Source: Ectocarpus siliculosus (lineage: Eukaryota; Sar; Phaeophyceae; Ectocarpales; Ectocarpaceae). From it: DNA of 31,046 bases. Location of the stretch: contig FN649740.1 in NCBI GenBank assembly GCA_000310025.1, positions 3,506,544 to 3,537,589 of the forward strand, given 5' to 3'. Positions 10,657-19,600 of the stretch are shown piece by piece; the stretch's first letter is position 1, and the number at the start of each line of letters is the position of its first letter. The notes under the pieces are model-generated. The model did not search any database. It was not told the DNA's origin and saw only the letters and a program-made list of their open reading frames with translations. Position numbers and translations under genes: made by a program.

Positions 10657-12202
10657 GGACAGACAGACAGAGATTCAGGGGCGGGCGGAGACATGGAATC
10701 CGTGTGCGCGGGACAACTGCAATGCACTTGACCTACTACCCTCTACGCCATGCTTGAGGAAACCCTGGCGAGTGCCTGCAGCATCAAACACGAAACGTTT
10801 CCACACACGTTCATGGGGAACAACGCAGCAAATTCTCCGTCGACCCCCGCCTCAAAATCGCGGTCACGTACCACTACCCAGCTACAGCAGTGGCACCTAC
10901 GTAGAGCCACCCTGCTGTTTCGGAGTACACATGAGAAAGACCCTATATCGTTCGCAGCCAAAAACTGATCAGACGTTAGCCAGGGATGTCGGATCGGCTA
11001 GCACGCGAGGCTTGGTACGGAGCGTCTTTCTCAGCGCTTGGACCCAAACCTTTGCCTACCACGCCATTCGATCCCGTTCATCGAGGAACGACGTTGAGAA
11101 GACGAGGGTTTCAAGCCCTATACTAGGGAAACTCGACGCTTCTGGATTCAGGGCACCGACTGGGACAACTCTCCTGTTGCGTCTTGTCGAGAAATGCGAC
11201 GCCGGATTACTTGGCGGGTATGCATACAATATTTATATGCCAAGGACACACACGTTTTGAAGGCCCAGCCAGGCGGCGAAGCAAGTACTACTCCCCTCGA
11301 AAGTTGCATGTTTGTACAAGTGATGCACAAAAAGAAATAGGCACACGAAACAATCAACTGCCGACGCTTCCTCTGCGGCAGTGACTAAATAATAGGTACG
11401 CGGACACCACCTTCGGTACGATGTACTACATACACACCTCGTGGACAGCGATGCCCTTGAGGGTTTCCCGTGTGGGCGGGCTCTTCAACCCCAGGATGTA
11501 CCTGTTGCCGGGCGCGAGCGAATGATACATGCATCGGGGGCACTTGGGGGTTTGACTTGGCTGCTCTCCAAGGACAGGTAGGTAGGCTTTCTGTAGATAT
11601 GCATACGCCAGACGTAACGCGACCGCGCACAAACCGCGGAAACCGCACGCCCTAGGTCTCAGTCTTACGGCTCGAGGCCTATGCACACACAGGACACCAG
11701 CAGCAGCAGGTGACATTGAGATGAGATACAATGTATCAGGTATACATTACGAAGTACATGTGATATGCATGGCATACCACTGCATGCCCCTCTGGAGCGT
11801 ACAAGGTGAAGAGTAAGTACGAAGCAAGGCACGCCGGCTGCTGCCACCACCACCAACACCCTGCAGGTCTTGTTCGGCGGAGAAGGGGGCTATGTATCCC
11901 GTAGACCCAAGTATTCAGAGCCGCTCCGACCTACCGAAATAATGCACCGCAGAAATCAGCGAAATATTTTCGTCTACAATGGGGAAAGTCTAACCTAACA
12001 CATCCTCCCGGCGGTGTACAGCAGCAGTACCATACGGCAAGTACATGCTTACCCTGCCCCATGGTACGCATAGATCATCTACATATACGGGCTACCTGTA
12101 GATATACCGCCGCATGTACTGCTGAACCTCGGCAGCAACAAGGTGTAGACTAGAGCGAGTATCAAGCAAGGCACGCCGGCTGCGGTCAAACCCATCAACA
12201 CC

Positions 12203-12236
<34 letters not shown>

Positions 12237-12690
12237 GATCTCTTCCGCGGTGTACAATAGCTTGCTTGCCCAAATAGCCCTCCGTGAATATCCCCTACCT
12301 GTAGTAGAAGAGCTGGGGACACTGTTGGAAGGCGGCAACAGCGGACGGGGAGATTGACCGCACCATGCCCTCGACTGGCCTACTCCCGTCCTTCCTCGAC
12401 CCCAACGCTGCTACGTCTTTCGACGCCCCCGCTGCGCGTGTCGACATCAGAGCCCCGGGCATAGGCGTGGTTCTCGTCCTTCTGCTGCTGCGGCTGCTGC
12501 TGTGGCTGCTGCTGCTGCTGTGGAGGTGTTGCCTTCTCCTGCTGCTTGTATTGCGTCTGCTGATGTAGCTCTCGCTGCTGCCAAACAGGAAATGGCTGCC
12601 CCCGCAGCAGGCGGGAGATTGGTCTGGCCCAAAACCCCGAGCGAAGAGCGCAGGGGCGCGGGACGAGGTATGCATAGCTCGCATCATCAT
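6757..12690 (-). CDS. Stand-alone PD-(D/E)XK nuclease, RecB/AddB/Cas4-like, with AddB-type Fe-S cysteines
   Basis: Eight exons (5'->3' on the minus strand): 12690-12299, 11501-11438, 10559-10455, 9836-9679, 8821-8678, 8001-7887, 7384-7305, 6940-6757 (stop TAA 6759-6757). All joins keep phase and use GT-AG. Motifs in order: SPSAVAAFQQCPQLFYYR (about residues 114-131), KGIAVHE (His ~151), YGKLFETQEEEKKW, VTGIVDRLD (Asp ~284), LRVVDYKTGK (Asp ~298, Lys ~300), FFQLQIYALL (QxxxY-type), LVYLKG, and LCDWCSFQDRCPAF (Cys ~394, 397, 403). This is the full active-site set of the PD-(D/E)XK nuclease fold of RecB, AddB and Cas4. Together with Cys ~124 it gives the C...CX2CX5C pattern of AddB-like [4Fe-4S] clusters. 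There is no helicase part, so it is a single-domain nuclease of ~413 aa (337 aa if it starts at the Met at 12462); expected activity is single-strand or end-directed DNA cleavage, by family. The N-terminal ~110 residues are Ser/Arg-rich and could be an organelle presequence; the start is uncertain. Donor choice at 10455 (GAG|GTGCAG) was made for phase; CA|GTAAGG four bases further in is stronger but would need an unseen extra exon. Confidence 0.82.
6941..7304 (-). other. Intron 7 of the nuclease gene
   Basis: Donor AAG|GTCAGG at the 7304 end and acceptor GTGCTCACAG at the 6941 end. Nothing notable inside. Confidence 0.7.
7385..7886 (-). other. Intron 6 of the nuclease gene
   Basis: Donor CAG|GTGGGA and acceptor TTTTCTAG on the minus strand. 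Contains a run of 16 G at 7455-7470 (poly-C in the transcript), about 70 nt from the acceptor. No gene inside. Confidence 0.75.
8002..8677 (-). other. Intron 5 of the nuclease gene
   Basis: Donor AG|GTGTGTG inside a CA/TG-rich stretch (8656-8677), acceptor TGAATAG. It holds the second copy (8204-8350) of the 130-bp repeat also found at 6199-6333. The 134-aa plus-strand ORF at 8098-8502 runs through this repeat and has no coding character. Confidence 0.7.
8204..8350. repeat. Dispersed repeat, copy 2 of a direct pair (with 6199-6333)
   Basis: Same ordered blocks as the copy at 6199-6333, including CTAGCTGGCTG, CCCGAGCTCAAC, TCGAAGAGCCCAGCGAAC and TCAACGAA. It sits inside intron 5 of the nuclease gene. 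Confidence 0.6.
9211..9520. repeat. Minisatellite, four units of about 80-90 bp
   Basis: Four diverged tandem units beginning near 9211, 9300, 9381 and 9461. Each reads AACCRCRCRAC-GCA, then an A-rich part, a GGG-rich AGGG...RAGAGC or similar, CCAAAACTAGGAC (diverged in units 1 and 4), and CCCTCCGCTCCCCCTCCCC (shortened in units 3 and 4). It ends where the poly-C-ended repeat begins. Confidence 0.8.
9522..9667. repeat. Poly-C-ended SINE-like repeat, subfamily A, copy 1
   Basis: From CACGGCGCTTCGCGCTTGG to CTATGAGTAC followed by a C-rich run. Apart from one base and small poly-C differences, about 125 bp are identical to 20158-20297, so both moved recently. On the minus strand it shows tRNA-like parts: an AGTCGTTAGACC segment resembling a D-arm, and CCGG-GTTCTCA-CCGG, a stem with a 7-nt loop like a T-arm. 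tRNA origin is inference. The poly-C end lies next to a splice donor (9678) of the nuclease gene. Confidence 0.75.
9837..10454 (-). other. Intron 3 of the nuclease gene
   Basis: Donor GAG|GTGCAG. The acceptor is an unusual poly-A run, A11 then G|GATCCC; the pyrimidine tract (CCCCCTGTCCCCCCTTCC) lies about 35-50 nt upstream with no AG between. A short TTTTTTTTAG at ~10366 and DFEG-like codons near 10315-10330 were considered as a micro-exon but give stops or break phase. Confidence 0.65.
10560..11437 (-). other. Intron 2 of the nuclease gene
   Basis: Donor GAG|GTGTGT and acceptor TTTTGCTCAG. A (GA)32 tract at 10592-10655 reads (CT)n in the transcript and forms a very long pyrimidine tract just upstream of the acceptor. 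ORFs on both strands at about 10743-10968 overlap each other and have no domain. Confidence 0.75.
10592..10655. repeat. (GA)32 microsatellite
   Basis: 64 bp of perfect GA/CT. On the sense strand of the nuclease gene it is (CT)n, about 32 nt from the 3' splice site of the exon 10559-10455. Confidence 0.95.
11502..12298 (-). other. Intron 1 of the nuclease gene, with an internal diverged duplication
   Basis: Donor ACAG|GTAGGGG and acceptor CCCGGCAACAG. Two blocks, about 11805-11875 and 12145-12215, share GCAAGGCACGCCGGCTGC and its flanks (AAGGTG-AGA..., then CCAACACCC-type sequence), a tandem duplication with a spacing near 345 bp. A (CAG)9 tract lies at 12211-12237. Confidence 0.7.
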
Positions 12691-14952
12691 CGCCAGCGTA
12701 CCGCCGCTGCCGTGCTTCGGAGAGAGGTGCAACCTCGTCGTACCGCAAGTGGAACGTAGCAGCGAGAGCAACCCCACCAACCCCCTTGCTGAAAATGTGG
12801 GTATGATACCAGTTCTTCGGATGCGAGGGTAGAAAATACAAGGGGTCATGACTTGTTTGCTCGGGCAGATGGTTGCGCTATGACATATGGCCAGATGCAC
12901 GCACGACGGCAGTGAGGGTGGGTGTGAAGATCTGTGGATGGATCGGGGGCCTTCGCCAACCGAGATACAGGGTCTGAACCACCCACCCACCACACCAAGA
13001 CACACCTCATGCCCACCTGGGTACATATTCGAAAAACGTTCTGTGTGCCCCCTCTCAGCTTGCACCTGTTTCGGCGTCTGCTGTGCCTGGCTGTCAAGAA
13101 AGTGAAAGCTGCTGAGAGCGCCGGTCTCTGAGAGCGGACCGCACCACAACATCTCCCACGAGAGAGGAAGCACGATAGATCACGGTGAGTAGCGGTTATT
13201 TCGGCGTTACCAACCGCTGGTGACGACTGCTTGCTTACCCTGCACACCTATACCGCTTGCTGTCGCCGAGAGTCGCGCACACATACATGCAGGTTTGAAT
13301 TTTCGAAAGAAGGCAAACGATAGAAACAAGCGTAGCCGATCATAAGCAGGAAACGTCTCGGGGTACACACGTACACACCCACCTCTACCAAAGTTAGCAC
13401 GACAGGCGACGGTTAGACCGTGAGGCTAGGCTGCTGGTTCTCCTTCGTGCCTGTTCCCGACTTGATCTCTCTCTCTGCCGATTGTGCTACAAGCAGACTG
13501 CTGTATTATAAACAATTTTTTTTGAGGCACAGCAGTACAAACGTAATTTTGTAATTTTGAAGGCCTGATGGGTTGCTGCTCTGAACGTCTGCTGGGAGTG
13601 GTCTGGTGGTCTGTCTGCCAAAAGCGTTGGGGTGCTCGGAGTTGACACCCTCTGTTTCCTCACGTAGGGGGTTCTCATGGTTTGGTCCCCGCTACAGAAT
13701 GTGGTCGTCTAAATTTAAGTCTAAAGTTTTTCCACCGGTGAGGCATGTTGGCTTTCTGAAAGATTCAAAATTCTTGTGTGCCAAAAATCTGTTGTGTTCG
13801 CTGCCCAAAATCAAGCACGCCGACTCTACTGTGTAACTCTGTTTTCTTGTCCCGCTCTCTGCGCAAGTCATTTGTAGACTTGAGCCTTCTCGTGGTCAGC
13901 CGGTCGGCGCGGTGGATGCTATATACTAGAGTAGATCATATTCAATAGAAACCGCGTATTTGTATGCGTATGCATACCATGATCGACCAGTGGTAGTCTA
14001 CAGAGTACCATCGACATCGCACGTACCTGTGTTATGGGAACAGATTGGTGTCCAAGCACATCCCCGAAGTCTCAATGAGCTGATTTTATGGTATGTGTTG
14101 AAGAAGTCCCACACAAACTCAGTGCTCTGAGCAGTCTTGCCGCCACTGGCGACAAGCCATGATCAGCATATGCGCACCTGTGGAATGCCGGCCCTTTGAA
14201 TTGTGAACTGAAACTTTGAATCGTGAATCTCGAACTTCCTCTTCTCGTCAAACAGCACACGGAAGAGAGCAAGCCGTTGGGCGATACGGGCACTACGTAT
14301 CCTTTGTTTTTTTTCGTTTAAGCGAGAGAAGACGACGAAAAAGGTGTCCATATTGGCCCCCTACTGTAAATAGTGCAATGCAAGGGGTTTCGGCCGGCCT
14401 TGCACCCGGTGCCCTGCACTAAAAGTGAGCAAGACAATTTGATCCCATCTGCTGTGCGATGTCACCGGTCTTATACAGCAGTGCGACCGGCCTTATTTAT
14501 GCCGCCCTAGCCTCCATAGGGACCAGTACTATTTGCTGCACCTGACCATATGGGGTGTTGGTAAATACAAGCCGATACGTTCGCCTTGGATGATTTTCTT
14601 TTGTCTGCCTGCTCGGCTCTGAGCCCCGTGAAAACGGGACAACCCCGTATGGCTAGCAATAAAGAAACTTATCATTCCGCTAAGAAACAGAGGCTCAATA
14701 GCTTTATCGAAACATATATGTAGCAATATGGCGTAAGAGACACAGCTTGCTCAGCGATGGGGCTTAACGCCTGGTATATCATAACACCCGGCGCTCGGCG
14801 GAACGGACGGTGGCGACGAAACAAGAAACGTGAGCCTGCCTGCCCCCGACACATGGTGCTTGACGGTCCGAGCCCCACTGCTTGCTGTGTGCGTAACCTC
14901 TTGTGCTCTTGTCGGTGCGTTACACCTCAGGCGTCAAAGCAGCTTGCGTCGT

Positions 14953-15001
<49 letters not shown>

Positions 15002-15105
15002 TCGGCTTCCGGATCCCCTCCAGCGGTTGCTTCGGCGAGCGTCGCCAGGTCACCAACACCACCCACTACTACCAAGAGAACTCAGCACCGCAACCAGGCA
15101 GCCCA
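12691..15105. promoter_or_regulatory. Head-to-head intergenic region between the nuclease and SNO genes
   Basis: The two start codons point away from each other, so promoters and 5' UTRs of both genes should lie here. I see no TATA box or other element I would call with confidence. A (GCA)16 tract sits at 14953-15000, about 100 bp before the SNO start. ORFs in this stretch (for example the upstream part of the frame ending at 12298, and small ORFs at 13487-13836) have no recognisable content. Confidence 0.45.
14953..15000. repeat. (GCA)16 microsatellite upstream of the SNO start
   Basis: 48 bp of perfect GCA. The reading frame of SNO exon 1 is open through it (as poly-Ser) up to a Met at 14830. 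A longer N-terminus is therefore formally possible, but a 5' UTR location is more likely. Confidence 0.9.
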
Positions 15106-16626
15106 ATGGCAGAGCCCCAGCCACCGGCGGCGGCAGGGGAGGCGGCGGGGGACGGGGCCGCGGGCTCGGCGGCGGCGGCGGAGGCGGCGGGAGCGGCGGC
15201 GGAGGGAGCGGGAGGCGGGGGCGAGGAGGATGGCTTCATCGACGCCGGAGACGTGACCTACACGCCCTACCGCCCGGCCAAAGTCAGGGTGGGTGCACCG
15301 TCTCTCCGCTGCGCGGCGTGTGCGTATACAATATCTACGTGTGCCGCCTTGGCACGCACGGCCGCAGTGGCAGCGTTACTTTTAAGAAGGAGTGTAATGG
15401 TTTTAACCTTTTGGTGAGGGCTGCTGCTTGTAGGGTGTGCTGAACCCTGGGGTGCCCGTGTGCCCCTTCGCGCGTGTCGCCCGCCCCCGCTGGCGATAGA
15501 TGGTGCATTTCTGATGTTGTTCTAGCGTGGGAAGGGCGGAGCCGGAGGGGGGGGGGGACCTACGTCATCATTACGCAGCAGTTGCGAATACACGCGCACC
15601 TGTATGTCTCTCTCAACACTATTAGATGCACTGTACAGACGCAGCTCATTGTTTTCGCCTACTACTAATAATAGTGCATCCCCGCACCGGACCTCCACCC
15701 TCCAACCCCCTGCATATGTACCGTAATTGTGCGTGTTATCGCCGCACCCCCGTGTTAGCGTTTTTTCTATAGCGTATTTCTCCACAACCAGGGAGGTATC
15801 ACCACCTCCGAAAAGGGTGGTTTTGGAAACATTTCGTCAAGGGCTTTCCGGAGAGGTATCAGTTGGTATTCGCACCCTCCTAGCTGTGGAGAAATACGCT
15901 ATAGAAAAACGCTTTATCACGGGGGTGCGGCGATAACACGCACAATTATGGTATCTGGTTTTGGCACAGCAAACACAATGATGATGGCCAGCTGCTTCTG
16001 TTCCCCCTTTGTGAAACGCAGCCTGGGCCGGCAAAAGCCCGGCATTGTGTAGGGATACGAGGTCAAAGGTCTGACGACTACAGCATGTCTTTACATGAGT
16101 ACCACCCTTGGTGACGTGATGTCATAGCCTGGTCCGGTGAGGACCCGGCGCGCTCCGTCCCGGAGTTGTTGGGATGCATGGTCAATGGTCTATCGACTAG
16201 GCCTGTGTTTACATGAGCACCCCCCCCCCCCCTTCCAGATAGGGAAACCCCCCCCGGACCCCGTGGTCGAGAACACGTCGCTGGCCGCGGTGCCCCCCCC
16301 TGACGTCACGTACGAGTCGCACCTCCCGCCGTCCTCCCTGGAGCAGCTGAGCGAAGTCCAGATGGAGAGCGTCATGTACGCCGGGCAGCAGTTCAGCAAG
16401 CCTCACCTCAAGAACGGGGAGCGTGCGGGTGAGCATGGATTGCGTTGTTGTTGTTGTTATTAGTGGAACGTTTGGTCGTTACCGCCCGTCTTATCGACGC
16501 GCGCGGCTGGCTGCACTGCAAGGCTGAAGTTGTTTGGTTGGTCTGTCGGGTAAGGCGCCCAAGGACAACGACTCAGGCGGCCGCAGCAGCAGCAACAACG
16601 AAAACAGCAACAACGACGACGACGAT

Positions 16627-16660
<34 letters not shown>

Positions 16661-19600
16661 GCAACACGGAACGGCACTATTGACCACGCGCGCCACACGA
16701 CAGGTTTCATGATCGGTGACGGGGCCGGCGTCGGCAAGGGGAGGCAGCTCGCGGGAATCATCATGGACGCGTGGATGCAGGGGCACAAGCGCCACATCTG
16801 GTTCAGCATATCGCCAGACCTGCTCCACGACACCAAAAGAGACTTGAAGTGAGCGATACGTTCAGTACACCTATTTCATTCTTTTCTGCTCCATGACACT
16901 AGGAGAGGCTTGAAGTGAGCGAAATGTTCCTCCTATTTACACCTTTTCCGTTATTTTCTCGTGTGCTTTCTACTCATTATTTTTGCCTGATGTACTGTGC
17001 CTTGACCTTTTTCGTTCCCTCCTTTTGTTTGTGTCCTCCATTGTCTATTGCCTGATGCGCTCCTTTACGCGGAGAGAGACTCGAAGTGAGCCAAACGTTC
17101 CTCCCACGCCTTTTCATTCTTTTTTTTTAGCTTTCTGCTCGTTTTTGTTGTCTGGTGTGCTCCCCGACACGAAGAGAGACTTGTTGCACTTCTTCTGGAC
17201 CGATGAACCTGAACCAACAACCCCCGCAACAACGCATCACCTATGCTCACGATGCGCCAAGTGTAATGAGGAACCACGCCACCCGATGACTCCCCCCTCC
17301 GTCCTGATCACAACCAGTTGCTGCTGGCGATGCTAATTGTGCCGCTGATTGTGCCGCTGCCTGCGCTGCTGGTCGCGCCGCTAATATTGCTGATGATTGC
17401 GCCGCCGCCCTTGCGCCGCTGATTGCGCTGGTGATCGTGCCGCTGCCCGCGCTGCTGATTTGTGCTGCCGCGGGCCGCAACAGGGACATCAAGCCCGGCA
17501 AGAAGAACCGGCCGAAGGTTTACAACCTCTCGGACCTGGCCTACGACGACAATCTGTCCGTGGGAGACGGGGTGATATTTTGCACCTACAAGAGCCTCAC
17601 CTTGGTCAGCGAGAGCACGTCGGTGTGTGTGTGTGTGTGTGTGTTGTTGTTTTTATCTTTCCGCTAGACACCGTTCCGGTCTCTGCTCAGCACCCCTCGT
17701 GATATCCGTTGTTGTTGTAACCACGTTACAGACCGTGCCGGTCTCAGCTCAGTGCCCCTTGCAATATCTGTACCGCCGGTCCAACTGACGCGCGGACGTC
17801 TTGCGTGGTGCGTGTATGTACAGTAGTACCATGAATTCGTGTGTTGCGTGTTTCTGCAGACCCCGCTAGAGCCGACGGACCAATGAAAATGACGTCGTCA
17901 GTCTTCGCAACTGGGCGAAAAACGAAACGCGAACGCACACAGTTTTAGTCTACGGGGCTCCTCGCACGGGGCGGGAGGGGGGGGGGTTGCGGGGAGGACA
18001 TTGGGCGACCAACTTCTTCAACAATGAGAAGAAAGCACGTACAGCAGTGTGCATCTCGCCGTCCCAACGAAACGACGCGTGCGCTCTCATTCTTTTGCTG
18101 CAGGGCCATGGGACTGTGGCTCGACTCGGCCAGCTCACGCGGTGGCTCGGGGGCCGCGATGCCGAGGGGTGCATCGTCTTCGACGAGGCACATAAGGCGA
18201 GGCAAACTGCTACAGTACTACAGCAGTAGCACACATGCAGTAAGCAGTATCGCTGGTGACGCAAGATAGCACACCCCCGTTACGTAAGATACAGTATTTA
18301 TATTTAGCACACATCCCTTGGCCCGTGTTTCAAAACTATATGGCTCCAAGAAGGAAGTGCTGTAGTATACTGACCGAAGATACCACCCACCCCCCTGGGA
18401 CGAACCGGTGTGATCACAGTTCGATTTATCCGAGATGACAGGAAGAGCGGGGGTGCCGGAATGGTGGAAGAAGGCGTTTGGAACCACCATGTCGAGACCT
18501 TTCTAGAGACGCATGGCTTGATATTGTCCATCCTCTTCGTCGTGTGGAGTACTCGAGCTGTCGGAAATCAGTCCGGGGGGGGGTGACATCTTGTGTCATG
18601 TCACGTACGGTTCTCGCACCGACTGCTGTGGGATATTGCCTTCCGAAGCGTTTCGGAACCCAATGCACAGCAGCACAGCGGTTGACCTTCTGCAGCGGTT
18701 TTTTGTCATGGACTTACTTTGCCCAAGGCGCAGCACGAAACCGCTTTAGCCTCGTGCCTGGCTCTTACTCACCGCTATACTTGGTCTCTCTCTCTCGCAT
18801 GCCTCGAAATGAGGATCTTGCTTTCGTGAAGTTCTTCGTGTTTGACTGCCTTCGTGGATATACCCGTTGACAGTGCCAAGCCCGCCGGTAAGTTGGCCTT
18901 GCACGTGTGATGCATACACCGCCGTGCACCCACAGCCATGCTTCCAGGGAGCGATTACAAAGAGGGTTTGTGGCACGCAGTCTTGTGCGTGCGTCTCTCC
19001 CTGATGACGCCGTTGTAAAGATAGGTGTGGCACATACATACAGTACTGCTGTTGTGCCACATAAAAAAGTTGTCTCGTCCCGGACAGAACTAAAGAAAAC
19101 TCCCGACCTCCTCCTCCTCTCCCTCTCTCACGCGAGAACGGCAGAATCTCAAATTGAGAAGGGCATGTTTGCCACCCGCAGGCTAGGAACAAAGTAGGCA
19201 CCACACTTGCTTGTGGTACACGTCAATTACAACAGATCTGCGCGCGTTTCGTGTGGTTGTGTGTGTGTGTGTGAAGCCGAGTGTTAGAGTTTTGCGAGGG
19301 TGCACGCCGCACCATCAGGAGGAAGAAATCTGTTTTAGCAAACGGATGGATGCATGCACGTACGGTCGAACCTACGTCGGCAAGAATCCCCGCCCCCGCC
19401 CCCCACCCCTCACACCTGACACAATGTGCGGATCCCCCGCCCGCCCCGAGGAGGAAGGACCGATCGGCCATCGGTGATCGGTCGGTACTGTGGGAACAAT
19501 GCTCCGTCCTCTCGAGGACGCGTGGTCGATGGTCTGACCGCTAAGGCATGCGAAACATGAGTACCCCCCCCCCCCCCCCCCCCCCAAANNNNNNNNNNNN

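Larger units (their letters stand above)
15289..16238 (+). other. SNO intron 1
   Basis: Donor AGG|GTGGGT, acceptor poly-C then TTCCAG. It contains a 235-bp inverted-repeat element (15719-15953) and a dimer of the poly-C-ended repeat (16022-16232) that reaches the acceptor. Confidence 0.85.

Noticed and set aside
10743-10968. Overlapping 72-aa ORFs on both strands within nuclease intron 2
   Set aside because: The family sequence is continuous from AVHE to VLSLFF without this segment, and neither ORF has a domain.
12700-13173. Upstream part of the 292-codon minus-strand ORF ending at 12295
   Set aside because: Only the last part (from about 12690) joins the nuclease motifs; the upstream sequence has no coding character, so it was not included.
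14940-15005. CAG-type arrays as possible CRISPR-like repeats
   Set aside because: They are plain trinucleotide microsatellites with no spacers.
14830-15105. N-terminal extension of SNO from the Met at 14830, including poly-Ser
   Set aside because: The extension is encoded by a (GCA)16 repeat and ordinary sequence with no family support; the Met at 15106 starts the coding-like part.
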